A stretch of DNA of 36,947 bases from JAWWPY01 sp964412845 (GCA_964412845.1 CAYPQM010000055.1:1-36947), one strand, 5' to 3'. Positions 1 through 7,564 are shown, numbered from the stretch's first letter. Numbers and translations are program-made. Notes: generated by a model from the letters alone, not told the origin.

Positions 1-251
1 GGGCCGGTCGGCCCGGACATCTCCAGCTGGCCGAACTTCTCCGCCAGCGTCATCTGGCCGATCAGTGCGTCGACCTTGCCCGCGATGGCGGTGAGCCGCT
101 GCTGCGCGGAGTTGGCCGCCGCCCCGCTGGCCGGCTGCCCGGGCCTCGCCCCGGCCGCTGGCACCGCGACCAGGAGCATGGCCACGGCCACCGGGACCGC
201 GACCCCGGAAACCATCCGCGTGCTGGTGAACCGCCCTAATGACTTGCTCAT
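1..251 (-). CDS. Glycoside hydrolase family 3 (beta-glucosidase-like), N-terminal part only
   Basis: The reading frame starts at ATG 251 and runs off the left edge, so only 83 residues are visible. A GGAGAGG ribosome site lies about 8 bases upstream. Residues 1-37 form a signal peptide (basic start, then a hydrophobic stretch ending in VPAAGA). It is followed by VDALIGQMTLAEKFGQL, which matches the opening helix of GH3 enzymes (consensus like MTLEEKIGQL). Known GH3 members are secreted or cytoplasmic beta-glucosidases, beta-xylosidases and related exo-enzymes; the substrate cannot be told from this piece. It is transcribed away from the M48 gene and would fit the plant-polymer theme of the GH28 and expansin genes. 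Family assignment rests on one motif plus the signal peptide. Confidence 0.75.
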   Translation of the reverse strand, partial: MSKSLGRFTSTRMVSGVAVPVAVAMLLVAVPAAGARPGQPASGAAANSAQQRLTAIAGKVDALIGQMTLAEKFGQLEMSGPTG

Positions 252-327
252 GGTGCCGTCCTCTCCGTAAGGAGACGGCCCGGCTGCGCCCCACGTCCGC
301 AGCCGGGGTGCCCGTCTGCTGAACGAT

Positions 328-343
328 CGTGAAGTCTTTCACG
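328..343. promoter_or_regulatory. 16-bp inverted repeat upstream of the GH3 gene
   Basis: CGTGAA-GTCT-TTCACG is a perfect 6+4+6 inverted repeat about 77 bases upstream of the GH3 start. Its position and form suit a repressor operator, for example of a LacI- or GntR-type sugar regulator. No regulator gene for it is visible in the window. Confidence 0.35.
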
Positions 344-470
344 TCTGGCCCGTCCCGAGAAGAGATCGGAGCGTGGGTCGTCGTCGGCTGCCCCAGGTTG
401 CGGGCCGGGGAGGTGGGTTGGCAGGATGCGTTGCCGTGGATACGGGTTGCGGTGAAGACGTGGCGGGCCC

Positions 471-518
471 GGGGGAATCCCCGCGGGAAAAGGATGCGGG
501 GGAATCCCCGCGGGAAAA
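471..518. repeat. Two direct repeats with palindromic GGGGAATCCCC core before the M48 gene
   Basis: A 21-bp sequence occurs identically at 471-491 and 498-518, 27 bp apart. Each copy contains the core GGGGAATCCCC followed by GCGGGAAAA. The second copy ends one base before the ATG at 520. The 27-bp period also keeps reading frame (9 codons), so the stretch could instead encode a repeated GESPRE peptide if translation began upstream. Two identical near-palindromes abutting a start codon look more like operators or hairpins controlling the gene. Confidence 0.5.
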
Positions 519-519
519 T

Positions 520-1329
520 ATGTCCGCCGTGCCTGGCCTGCCGCTGCTGCCCGCGCCGCCCCGGCTGCCGGGCCGCGCCGCGATGCTGCTGTGGTGCGCC
601 GGTTCGCTCGCGGCCAGCGCCGTTGCCGGGGCCGGGGTGCTGCTCGCCTCCGGTGTGGTGCTCGCCGCCACGCCCGTGTTAGTCCTGGCCTATCTGGGTG
701 TCTGCGTGGCTGGCCCGGTCCGCCGGGCCAGGTTGCGCAGCCTGCTGGCCGACCCGAAGTACCGGACGGTGGATGACGGCCCGGCCGGGCCGGCCCTGGC
801 CGCGGGACTGGCCCCCGCTGGGGTCCGTGACCTCACGGTCCGGGTGGGAGCGGTGCCCGGGCTGGCCCGCAACTACCGGGCCGGCCAGCACGCGGTGCTG
901 CTCGTGCATGACGCGCTGCTGGCCCGGCCGGACCTGTCCGGGTTCTTCATCGCCCATGAGGCCGCGCACCTGGCCCGCAACGATGTCGTCCGGCGGCCCG
1001 TCGTGTTCAGCGCCGCGCTGGCCGGCTGGGTCTTCGCCGCCGTGGCCTGGCCCGCCGCCATCTTCGCGCTGCCGCTGCTCATCGTGCTCGCTGCCGTCTA
1101 CAACCGCGCGATGGAGCTGGACTGCGACCGGCAGGCCGTTCGCTGGGCCGGCCTCAGCCAGGCCGAGCTGGCCCTGGCGGCCCTGGCCGTGGCCCGGGAC
1201 CGGGAGCACCGGAACCTGGGGCGGATCATCCGCAGCCTGCTGACCTACCCGTCGCCGAAACGCCGCCTCGCCGCCGCCCGGGCGGCGGCCGCCCGGGCCG
1301 CCCGGGCCGCCAGCCAGGCCGCCGGATAG
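520..1329 (+). CDS. M48/M56-like integral membrane zinc metallopeptidase
   Basis: A 269-residue protein. Hydrophobic segments at about 20-65 and 160-193 anchor it in the membrane. The zinc motif HEAAH is at 146-150 and a second glutamate lies in MELDCD at 199-203, the usual gluzincin spacing for M48 (HtpX/Ste24) and M56 (BlaR1-like) peptidases. The C-terminus is an Ala/Arg-rich tail. The family cleaves membrane or signalling proteins; the target here is unknown. In actinomycetes such peptidases often sit next to a BlaI-type repressor, but none is adjacent here. ATG 520 is preferred to the longer frame from GTG 373 because the upstream part is repetitive and unlike protein. No clear Shine-Dalgarno is present; the upstream repeats may control expression. 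Confidence 0.8.
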   Translation: MSAVPGLPLLPAPPRLPGRAAMLLWCAGSLAASAVAGAGVLLASGVVLAATPVLVLAYLGVCVAGPVRRARLRSLLADPKYRTVDDGPAGPALAAGLAPAGVRDLTVRVGAVPGLARNYRAGQHAVLLVHDALLARPDLSGFFIAHEAAHLARNDVVRRPVVFSAALAGWVFAAVAWPAAIFALPLLIVLAAVYNRAMELDCDRQAVRWAGLSQAELALAALAVARDREHRNLGRIIRSLLTYPSPKRRLAAARAAAARAARAASQAAG

Positions 1330-1473
1330 CGGGTCCGCGCGCGGCCTGGGGCGGCGGCCACCCGCTGGTGAGTTCTATCATGCAACTCGATAGCTCGACG
1401 CACGGTCGCTGCGTCTTTGTCCTGGCCCCGGCGCCGCGGGCCGGCCAGCAGCCGAACTCAGGAAGGACGCGTG

Positions 1474-2013
1474 ATGACCGCAGCCGAGGACATCGGCCCG
1501 CCCCCGGCCGCATGGGGTGAGCCGAGGAGCAAGACGGTGCACTGGTATGACCCGATGATCACCGCAGCGGCCGGCCGGCCGCTGTCGGGGATCGAATTCC
1601 TGCGCGCGATCAGGGACGGCGTGATCCCGCCGCCGCCGATCGCCGTGCTGTTCGGGATGCAGATCCGCGAAATCGAGGTCGGCCAGGTCGTCTTCGAGTG
1701 CGAGCCGGACGAGTCCGCGTACAACCCGATCGGGGTGGTCCACGGGGGCCTGGTCTGCACGCTCGCGGACACGGTCACCGGCTGCGCGGTGCAGACCACT
1801 CTTGACGCGGGAGTCGGGTACACGTCGATTGACATCAACGTGAGTTACCTGCGGCCGGTCACGAAGGACACCGGCGTGCTGCGGGCCACCGGGCGCGTCA
1901 CCAAGCCGGGCCGCCGGGTCGCGTTCAGCATGGCGGAGATCGCCGACCAGGCCGGGAAGATCGTCGCCACCGCCACCAGCAGCCTGCTCATCATGGATAC
2001 CCGGCTGGCCTGA
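1474..2013 (+). CDS. PaaI-family hotdog-fold thioesterase
   Basis: 179 residues. The segment NPIGVVHGGLVCTLADTVTGCAVQ carries the HGG-x-x-x-x-x-D signature of the PaaI/YbgC hotdog family, followed by the expected strand pattern SIDINVSYLRPV and a final strand. Members hydrolyse acyl-CoA thioesters, often aromatic ones, in the cytoplasm as homo-oligomers. The N-terminal ~60 residues are longer than in minimal PaaI proteins, as in many actinobacterial homologues. The start at ATG 1474 is supported by GGAAGG at 1461-1466, seven bases upstream; GTG 1471 is a poorer alternative. It stands alone between the peptidase and the lipoprotein gene, so its substrate cannot be inferred from neighbours. Confidence 0.88.
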   Translation: MTAAEDIGPPPAAWGEPRSKTVHWYDPMITAAAGRPLSGIEFLRAIRDGVIPPPPIAVLFGMQIREIEVGQVVFECEPDESAYNPIGVVHGGLVCTLADTVTGCAVQTTLDAGVGYTSIDINVSYLRPVTKDTGVLRATGRVTKPGRRVAFSMAEIADQAGKIVATATSSLLIMDTRLA

Positions 2014-2057
2014 TCTGTCCGGCCCTGTCCGGCCACCGCGGCCGCCCGCCATCGCCC

Positions 2058-2063
2058 TACACT
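2058..2063 (+). promoter_or_regulatory. -10 element TACACT, leaderless start
   Basis: TACACT lies 8 bases before the GTG at 2072 and no ribosome site intervenes. A transcript starting 6-8 bases after the -10 box would begin at or beside the start codon. Confidence 0.4.
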
Positions 2064-2071
2064 GATCGTGG

Positions 2072-2878
2072 GTGAAGCCGGTGAACGTCACTGCGGTGAC
2101 TGCCGCGGTAGCGGGTGCCATGCTTACCGCGCTGCTCGTAGCCGGATGCGGCGGCCAGGATTCCGGCCCGCATCAGGGCACGGTGGCCGCGTGCGCTGAC
2201 TACGGGGTGCGGGCGATCGACCAGCACATCACGGTGACCCGGAAGCCCCCGGCCTGCCAGGGACTCAGCAAAGCCCAGGTCAACCAAGCGGTCGGCCGGG
2301 CCATCTACCTGGTGGCGGGCGGCCGGCCCAAGGTCGCCTGGCGGCACGCGGCGATGCTGGCCGGCGCCCGGCTTGGCTACCTGATCAGCCCGCCGCAGCA
2401 GACCATCAGCTCCCCGCCGCCCGGCTCGGCGATCCCCGGGTCGGCCCCGCCGGCCCGGCGGGGCAGCGACCTCGCGCTGAGCCTGGCCGCGCTCGGCGCC
2501 TGGATCCTGGCCGCGGGCAGCGGTTTCTACCTGCTGGGCGTCTGGATCTCCCGCCGCGGGCTGCGCCGGCTGCGCACCGGCGCGGGCTTCCCGCCCGCAG
2601 GAATCATGGGCCACCTCGGCCTGGCCACCACCGGCCTGCTGGTGTGGGTCGGCTACCTGGTCACCGGGGCGGCCGCGCTGGCCTGGATCGCGGTCGGGCT
2701 GCTGCTGCCGGTGGCCGGCTTCGGCATGGCCCTGCTGACCCTCGGCCGCTCCGGGCGGCCCGGTCCGGGGCCAGCCAGACGGCGAGCGCCGCTCCTGGTC
2801 GTCGTCGGCCACGGCCTGATCGCGATGACCACGCTGCTCCTCGTCGTGCTCGCCGCCCTGGGCGCGTCCGGCGCCTGA
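2072..2878 (+). CDS. Putative lipoprotein with C-terminal membrane helices, unknown function
   Basis: 268 residues. The N-terminus is a lipoprotein signal with lipobox LVAGC (Cys about 26). Residues 35-105 form a small extracytoplasmic domain with two cysteines (AACADYG, PPACQG) and a conserved-looking KAQVNQAVGRAIYLVAGG helix. After a Pro-rich linker, four hydrophobic segments follow (about 130-155, 178-195, 198-225, 245-268) with short Arg-rich loops. I do not recognise the family. The arrangement suggests an envelope protein anchored both by lipid and by helices; the lipidation is predicted only. The start at GTG 2072 has no Shine-Dalgarno and is probably leaderless; GTG 2081 is in frame and also possible. 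Confidence 0.7.
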   Translation: MKPVNVTAVTAAVAGAMLTALLVAGCGGQDSGPHQGTVAACADYGVRAIDQHITVTRKPPACQGLSKAQVNQAVGRAIYLVAGGRPKVAWRHAAMLAGARLGYLISPPQQTISSPPPGSAIPGSAPPARRGSDLALSLAALGAWILAAGSGFYLLGVWISRRGLRRLRTGAGFPPAGIMGHLGLATTGLLVWVGYLVTGAAALAWIAVGLLLPVAGFGMALLTLGRSGRPGPGPARRRAPLLVVVGHGLIAMTTLLLVVLAALGASGA

Positions 2879-3050
2879 CGCGCTGCGACCAGACCCTGTC
2901 GACCCTGCGATCCGCCCGCGAGTGGGCCGCTGACCGGCAAGGCTTCCGTCATGGAATCTGTCGAGCTCTGGCGGGGGCCTTCGGTGACCCGGTGCCGCTT
3001 TTCGGGCCACTTCCCGGGGTCCGGGCCGGCCCGGTGATCGCGTATGAGGG

Positions 3051-3854
3051 TCAGCCGCCGGACTGCCCGGGCGGCAGCATCTCGGTGAACCGGCCACCAA
3101 GATAGCGGTAGTCCGGGTCGCCGGAGTCCAGCTCCCCGTGGGCGGCCAGCATCTCCCCGGCGAAGACCTCAGCGTCGTCCTGCGGCTGGTAACCCAGGGC
3201 GCGCGCGGGGCCGAGATCCCACCAGCCGCGGGTGTTCGCGGAGATGCCGTAGACGGTGGCGAACCGCAGGCCGGGGGCCGTCAGGCCGGCCTGCACCAGG
3301 CGCGCGATGTCACCGGGGCTGAGCCAGGTACTCAGCATGCGCACGTTACGCGGCCGCTCGAAACACGATCCGATCCGCAGGCACGCTATCTCCATGCCGT
3401 ATTTGTCGACGTAAAGCCGGGCCGCCGCCTCACCGAACGCCTTGGACAGCCCGTAGTAGGTGTCTGGGCGCACCGGCACGTCGACGGTCGCCAGTTCGCT
3501 GCGCGGGGTGAAGCCCACCGCGTGGTTGCTGCTGGCGTAGACGATGCGCCGCGGCCCGGCCCGGCGGCAGGCCTCGAAGACCTGGTAGGTGCCGTCGATG
3601 TTGATGTCGCGGATCCGGTCGAAGTCATCCTCGCCGGAGATTCCGGCGAGGTGCACGACGGCGTCGACGTCCTTGACCGCCGCGGTGAGCAGGCTCGCGT
3701 CCCGGATGTCACCGGTCAGGATCTGCTCGGCCGGGCCGGGATCCGGGATCTCGGCGATGTCCAGCAGCCGCAGCTGCCAGCCCGACGGCGGCAGGCCGCG
3801 CCGCAGGAACCCGCCGATGATGCCTGCCGCGCCAGTGATGAGCACTCGGGGCAC
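3051..3854 (-). CDS. udh: Uronate dehydrogenase-like NAD(P)-dependent short-chain dehydrogenase
   Basis: 267 residues. An extended-SDR Rossmann motif TGAAGIIG lies at 7-14. The catalytic YxxxK is Y134-K138 (DTYYGLSK), with the SSNHAVG segment at 108-114 in the serine position. The block IGSCFERPRNVRMLSTWLS (about 161-179) closely resembles uronate dehydrogenases, which oxidise D-galacturonate or D-glucuronate to the aldarolactone with NAD+. Length fits Udh (~265). GTG 3854 is chosen because GTGGAG lies 8 bases upstream. The gene sits 32 bp downstream of the truncated enolase-superfamily frame on the same strand, as expected for an oxidative uronate operon. The adjacent polygalacturonase would supply galacturonate. 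A generic sugar-nucleotide epimerase is less likely given the short length and the SCF...RML block. Confidence 0.8.
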   Translation of the reverse strand: MPRVLITGAAGIIGGFLRRGLPPSGWQLRLLDIAEIPDPGPAEQILTGDIRDASLLTAAVKDVDAVVHLAGISGEDDFDRIRDINIDGTYQVFEACRRAGPRRIVYASSNHAVGFTPRSELATVDVPVRPDTYYGLSKAFGEAAARLYVDKYGMEIACLRIGSCFERPRNVRMLSTWLSPGDIARLVQAGLTAPGLRFATVYGISANTRGWWDLGPARALGYQPQDDAEVFAGEMLAAHGELDSGDPDYRYLGGRFTEMLPPGQSGG

Positions 3855-3886
3855 GTTGATCACTCTCCACAGGGCACGCGGCCGCA

Positions 3887-4210
3887 TCACCAGGACGCGA
3901 CCTGGTTGGCCCAGATGTAGTCGTGGTCCAGATCATCTCCCAGGCCGGGTGTCGCCGGCAGGGTGACGAAGCCATCGGCGTCCATCGGGTCGATCGCCCG
4001 GAGCAGGTGCGGCGGGACCTCGTCGTAGTCCGACATCGGGTGCAGCAGGCCCCGCTCGTACCAGTGCCCGGCCGTCACGGCGCCGAGGACCGCGAGATTG
4101 CCGGAGCCTGTCCCGTGGATCTCGCAGTCCATGTTGAACGCCTCGGCCAGGTGGACCGCCTTGACCGCCGGGGTGATCTCGCCGACGTCGTTGACGCCCG
4201 CGCGGTAGCC
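3887..4210 (-). pseudogene. C-terminal fragment of an enolase-superfamily (mandelate racemase-like) sugar-acid dehydratase
   Basis: The last ~105 codons of a mandelate racemase/muconate lactonizing enzyme are recognisable: GVNDVGEITPAVKAVHLAEAF, then CEIHGTGSGNL, YERGLLHP, PMDADGFVTLP and PGLGDDLDHDYI before the stop at 3887. A full protein would need about 270 more residues carrying the capping domain and metal ligands. Upstream of about 4210 the sequence stops resembling the family and enters the divergent methyltransferase gene. The fragment stays open by chance to 4360. It ends just before udh, so it probably once encoded an aldarate dehydratase or galactarolactone cycloisomerase in the same operon. 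It should be non-functional as the family is known. Confidence 0.75.
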
Positions 4211-4265
4211 GGGCCTGCCGCAAAACTGCTGGCGGCGGGCTGTCGCTGGCTGCGACACTCGGCGG

Positions 4266-5021
4266 ATGGCTGGGCCGCCGACCTTCGAGGAGCTCGTGGC
4301 CGAGGGCGCGGCCGCGCCGGTGGTGGGCTGGGACTTCTCCTGGCTCGACGGCCGGGCCACCGAGGAGCGCCCGCCCTGGGGCTACTCCCGGATGCTGGCT
4401 GACCGGATGGCCCGCGCGGCGGCGGCGCTCGATATCCAGACCGGCGGCGGCGAGGTGCTCGCGCAGATCCCGCGGCCGCCGCCGGTCCTGGCGGCCACCG
4501 AATCCTGGCCGCCGAACCTCGAGGTGGCCCGGCGTAACCTGGCCCCGCTGGGCGCATCGGTGGCCGAGGTCGACGACGCGGCCGATCTGCCGTTCGCCGC
4601 CGCGTCCTTCGACCTGGTCGTCAGCCGGCATCCCACCGTGACGCTGTGGCCGGAGATCGCACGCGTGCTGCGGCCCGCTGGCACGTATCTCTCCCAGCAG
4701 GTCGGCGCGGGATCCAATCGCGAACTGACCGAATTCATGCTGGGACCTCAGCCGGCCGGCCCGGCGCGCATCACGCGGCAGGCGGCCGCCGAAGCCGCCG
4801 GCCTGGTCGTGGTCGATCTGCGGGAGCGGTCGCTGCGCGTGGTGTTCTACGACATCGCCGCGGTCGTCTACTTCCTGCGGAAGGTCATCTGGACCGTCCC
4901 CGGCTTCACCGTCGAGGCCTACCGGGATCAACTCGCCCGGCTGCACGACCGCATCGCGTCCCGCGGCCCGTTCGTGGCCCACGCCCAGCGCGTCCTGATC
5001 GAAGCGCGCAAGCCCCGCTGA
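4266..5021 (+). CDS. SAM-dependent class I methyltransferase
   Basis: 251 residues. A motif-I-like DIQTGGGEVL (about 56-65) is followed by ESWPPNLEVARRNL (motif II region), then DLPFAAASFDLVVSRHPT and RVLRPAGTYLSQQ, the usual order of a methyltransferase-11 domain. The C-terminal third (FYDIAAVVYFLRKVIWTVPGF) is typical of a recurrent actinobacterial family. Substrate is unknown. The 5' end lies where the enolase-superfamily fragment breaks off on the other strand, so this gene or its insertion probably accompanied that truncation. The start ATG 4266 has no ribosome site; GACACT at 4254-4259 may be a weak -10 for a leaderless transcript. Confidence 0.85.
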   Translation: MAGPPTFEELVAEGAAAPVVGWDFSWLDGRATEERPPWGYSRMLADRMARAAAALDIQTGGGEVLAQIPRPPPVLAATESWPPNLEVARRNLAPLGASVAEVDDAADLPFAAASFDLVVSRHPTVTLWPEIARVLRPAGTYLSQQVGAGSNRELTEFMLGPQPAGPARITRQAAAEAAGLVVVDLRERSLRVVFYDIAAVVYFLRKVIWTVPGFTVEAYRDQLARLHDRIASRGPFVAHAQRVLIEARKPR

Positions 5022-5092
5022 TGATCTAGCGGTGAAGATTTCAGCGCTGGCGGGCGGGCGCGGCGGCGGCCGGCGGTGCCGCGCCCGGGCAG

Positions 5093-5106
5093 TGTTAGCG
5101 CTCTCA
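5093..5106. promoter_or_regulatory. LacI-family operator candidate (TGTTAGCGCTCTCA)
   Basis: The 14-mer is an imperfect palindrome around AGCGCT (5 of 7 half-site positions match). It resembles the TGGGAGCGCTCCCA operator of CebR-type LacI repressors of polysaccharide-use genes in actinomycetes. It lies 68 bases upstream of the -35 box of the polygalacturonase gene. No LacI gene is in the window. Confidence 0.45.
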
Positions 5107-5173
5107 CCTGGACGTGGGACACCGGGCGCGGTCGCCGCGCCCAGACCTGCTGACGGCGCCGCCGGAACCAGCA

Positions 5174-5201
5174 TTGACAACATTTCCGTGCTCGGTAGCG
5201 T
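5174..5201 (+). promoter_or_regulatory. Sigma-70-type promoter of the polygalacturonase gene
   Basis: TTGACA at 5174-5179, a 16-base spacer and TAGCGT at 5196-5201 form a good vegetative promoter. The transcript would start near 5208 and give a leader of about 50 bases before ATG 5258. An inverted repeat (CTCGG...CCGAG with AGCG/CGCT inside, 5191-5211) overlaps the -10 region and start point and could bind a regulator. Confidence 0.6.
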
Positions 5202-5257
5202 GCGCTCCGAGGAGAACCTGGCAACCCCCAACGGAACCCGCACCGAAGGACGTGGCC

Positions 5258-6703
5258 ATGCCCAAGGTCTCTGCGCCTGCCACCGCACTGCTGTCCATCG
5301 CCGTGATCCTGCTGCTCGCCGCCGGAGTGATCACCGCCACCGCGCAGCCGGCGGCCGCTACCTCACTGGCGACCGGCGACGCCCGCGCGGTAACCCAGCC
5401 GTCCATCCCGTCGACCTGCGCCACGGTCTCCGCGGCGCTGCCGGGGACCAGCCGGCAGTTCAGCAGTTCGGCGGAGTCGAGCCCGCCGGATACCTCCCGC
5501 ATCGAGTCGGCGCTGTCCAGCTGCCTCGGCACGGGCAAGGCGGTGGTGCTGGCCGCCAGCGGCAGCAACAACGCCTTCCTGGCCGGCCCGCTGACCGTCG
5601 GTGGCGGCGAAGTCCTGGTCATCGACGCCGGTGTCACGCTCTATGCCTCCCGCAACGCCGCCAACTACCAGGTATCCGGCCAGGCGACCTGCGGCACCGT
5701 CGCCACCAGCGGCAACGGGTGCAAGCCGTTCATCACGGTCAACGGCTCGAACGCCGGGATCATGGGCACGAAGAGCAGTTCGGGCAGCCAGGGGCTGATC
5801 GATGGCCGGGGCGACCTGGACATCCTTGGCCAGAGCGTGACGTGGTGGGGACTGGCCGCCAACGCGCAGACCGCCGGGGAAGACCAGAACAACCCGCGGC
5901 TGATCCAGTCGAACGGGGTCAACAACTTCACGGTCTATGACCTGAGCCTGACGAATTCGCCCAACTTCCACCTGGTCTTCAACGGGGGCACCGGGTTCAC
6001 GGTATGGGGGCTGCGGATCAAGACCCCGGCGAACGCCCGCAACACCGACGGCATCGACCCCAGCGGCACCAACGTGACCATCAACAATTCCTACATCCAG
6101 GACGGGGACGACGGGGTGGCCATCAAGGCGGGTAACTCCGCGGCCAAGAACATGACCATCGAGAACAGCCACTTCTTCGGCACCCACGGCATCTCGATCG
6201 GCAGCGAGACCAACGCCGGCGTGAGCAACATCCTGTTCGAGAACGACACCCTCAGCGGGAAAGACAGCTCCGGCCTCACCAGCACCAGCAACAACGGCAT
6301 GCGCATCAAGAGTTACTCCAGCGTGGGCGGCGTCGTCTCGACCGTCAGCTACGAGGGCATCTGCCTGACCGGCGTGAAGTACCTGCTGGACTTCACCCCG
6401 TTCTACGCGACCGGCAACGGAAGCCACATCCCCACCTACACCAACATCGTGGTGGACGGGGCCCGGGCGGTCAGCTCGGCATCCGGCGCCACCTCGGTCC
6501 TCGAGGGCTACAGCTCGGCCAACCGGCTCGGCCTCACCCTGGAGAACGTCAGCCTGGACGCCACGTCGAACACCTCCGAGAACGCCTTTGCCGACACGTT
6601 CAACAGCAACGTCACCCCGTCCGGCTCCAACGTCAGCGTCACCGCGATCTCCGGCAGCGGAAGCGTCCCCTCCTGCAGCTTCCCCTCGTTCCCCGGCCTG
6701 TGA
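5258..6703 (+). CDS. Secreted GH28 polygalacturonase-like pectin hydrolase
   Basis: 481 residues with a signal peptide (1-35, ending QPAAAT). The parallel beta-helix carries all GH28 signatures: NTDGID at 262-267, GDDGVAIK at 283-290, GTHGISIGSE at 308-317 and RIKSY at 349-353. The catalytic aspartates would be D264, D284 and D285, with H310 and the substrate-binding R349/K351. The family hydrolyses alpha-1,4-galacturonan or rhamnogalacturonan outside the cell; endo or exo action cannot be told. The usual Cys after the aspartate pair is Gly here. ATG 5258 is chosen for GAAGGA seven bases upstream and the clean signal peptide. Its galacturonate product would feed the neighbouring Udh. A promoter and a LacI-type operator candidate lie upstream. 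Confidence 0.92.
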   Translation: MPKVSAPATALLSIAVILLLAAGVITATAQPAAATSLATGDARAVTQPSIPSTCATVSAALPGTSRQFSSSAESSPPDTSRIESALSSCLGTGKAVVLAASGSNNAFLAGPLTVGGGEVLVIDAGVTLYASRNAANYQVSGQATCGTVATSGNGCKPFITVNGSNAGIMGTKSSSGSQGLIDGRGDLDILGQSVTWWGLAANAQTAGEDQNNPRLIQSNGVNNFTVYDLSLTNSPNFHLVFNGGTGFTVWGLRIKTPANARNTDGIDPSGTNVTINNSYIQDGDDGVAIKAGNSAAKNMTIENSHFFGTHGISIGSETNAGVSNILFENDTLSGKDSSGLTSTSNNGMRIKSYSSVGGVVSTVSYEGICLTGVKYLLDFTPFYATGNGSHIPTYTNIVVDGARAVSSASGATSVLEGYSSANRLGLTLENVSLDATSNTSENAFADTFNSNVTPSGSNVSVTAISGSGSVPSCSFPSFPGL

Positions 6704-6723
6704 AACGAGCCGGGCCAGGCCGG
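6693..6723. terminator. Hairpin between convergent GH28 and AraC genes
   Basis: CCGGCCTG (6693-6700) and CAGGCCGG (6716-6723) form a perfect 8-bp stem around a 15-base loop that includes the GH28 stop codon. There is no U-tract. It sits exactly between two convergent genes and could act in both directions. Confidence 0.45.
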
Positions 6724-6725
6724 TG

Positions 6726-7508
6726 CTAGGCCCGCTGCTCCGGCGGGCTGCGGAAGTACACCGCGGGCGTCAGCCCGGTCTCCCGGCGGAACGCCGCGAC
6801 GAACGCGCTGGCTGACTCGTAGCCCACGTGCCGGGCCACGTTGCCGACCGGCTCGCCCGCGGCGAGCGCGGGCAGGGCGGCCCGCAACCGCAGCAGCGCC
6901 CGCCAGCGGCCGAACGGGAGGCCAGTGTCAGCCACGAAGGCGCGGGCCAGGGTCCGGCCGCTGGCCCCCACCTGGCGGCCCCACTCCGCCAGGGTCCGGC
7001 CGTCGGCTGGATCGTCGGCCAGGGCCTGAGCCACCTGCCTGGCTCGTTCCTCGGCCGGCATCCGCAGATCGATGGTCGTCATCGTCACCGGCTGCAGCAG
7101 GTCGACCAGCATCGTCTCGGCATGCCCGCGCCGGCCGGGGTCGAGGCCGGGATCGGCCAAGTAACCGATGAGCTCGGCCAGCAGCGGGCTGGCCGTGACG
7201 GGTGTGCAGTCCGGCCAGCTGATCGGGCACAGGTCCGGCCGGACGTACAGCGTCCGCATGGTCGTGCTGCCCGCCGACAGGGTCTCGTGCCGCAGCCCGG
7301 CCGGGATCCACAGCGCCCGGGTCGGTGGCAGCACCCAGGCGGCCGCGGCGGTGCGCACCGTCAGCACCCCGCTGGCCGCCCAGGCCAGCTGATGATCGGG
7401 GTGGGTGTGCCAGTCAAAGACCAGGCCCGCGGGCATCGGGAAGGTTACGACGGTGACCGCAGCCGCGGGGTCAGGCTCACCTGCGGCGCATTGTCCGTCC
7501 GGCGACAC
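6726..7508 (-). CDS. AraC-family transcriptional regulator with N-terminal cupin (NimR-like)
   Basis: About 260 residues from the proposed GTG 7508. The N-terminal cupin shows FDWHTHPDHQLAWAASG and LWIPAGLRHE, typical of the AraC ligand-binding barrel. The C-terminal ~100 residues hold two helix-turn-helix units: LAEWGRQVGASGRTLARAF and VGNVARHVGYESASAFVAAFRRETGLTPAVYF. The order cupin-HTH and the length match NimR/YdeO-like regulators that often control adjacent efflux or detoxification genes. It is divergent from the methyltransferase at 7565, with only 56 bp between starts, so control of that gene is plausible. The frame stays open to 7868, but the upstream part overlaps the other gene and is low complexity; the exact start is uncertain. 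Confidence 0.85.
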   Translation of the reverse strand: MSPDGQCAAGEPDPAAAVTVVTFPMPAGLVFDWHTHPDHQLAWAASGVLTVRTAAAAWVLPPTRALWIPAGLRHETLSAGSTTMRTLYVRPDLCPISWPDCTPVTASPLLAELIGYLADPGLDPGRRGHAETMLVDLLQPVTMTTIDLRMPAEERARQVAQALADDPADGRTLAEWGRQVGASGRTLARAFVADTGLPFGRWRALLRLRAALPALAAGEPVGNVARHVGYESASAFVAAFRRETGLTPAVYFRSPPEQRA

Positions 7509-7550
7509 AGGATGGCAGCCTACGCCCTTGGGCTGCGCCAGGGCGGTCCG

Positions 7551-7556
7551 TAGCGT
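7551..7556 (+). promoter_or_regulatory. -10 element TAGCGT, leaderless start
   Basis: TAGCGT ends 8 bases before ATG 7565. AGGGA in between is very close to the start and would be a poor ribosome site. Confidence 0.35.
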
Positions 7557-7564
7557 CAGGGACC

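Noticed and set aside
373..519. N-terminal extension of the M48 peptidase frame
   Set aside because: It is repetitive (GESPRE twice), lacks a family match and contains the operator-like repeats; ATG 520 gives the normal protein.
4211..4360. Open upstream part of the enolase-superfamily fragment
   Set aside because: It overlaps the methyltransferase gene and its translation is Ser/Ala/Gln-rich with no resemblance to the enolase fold.
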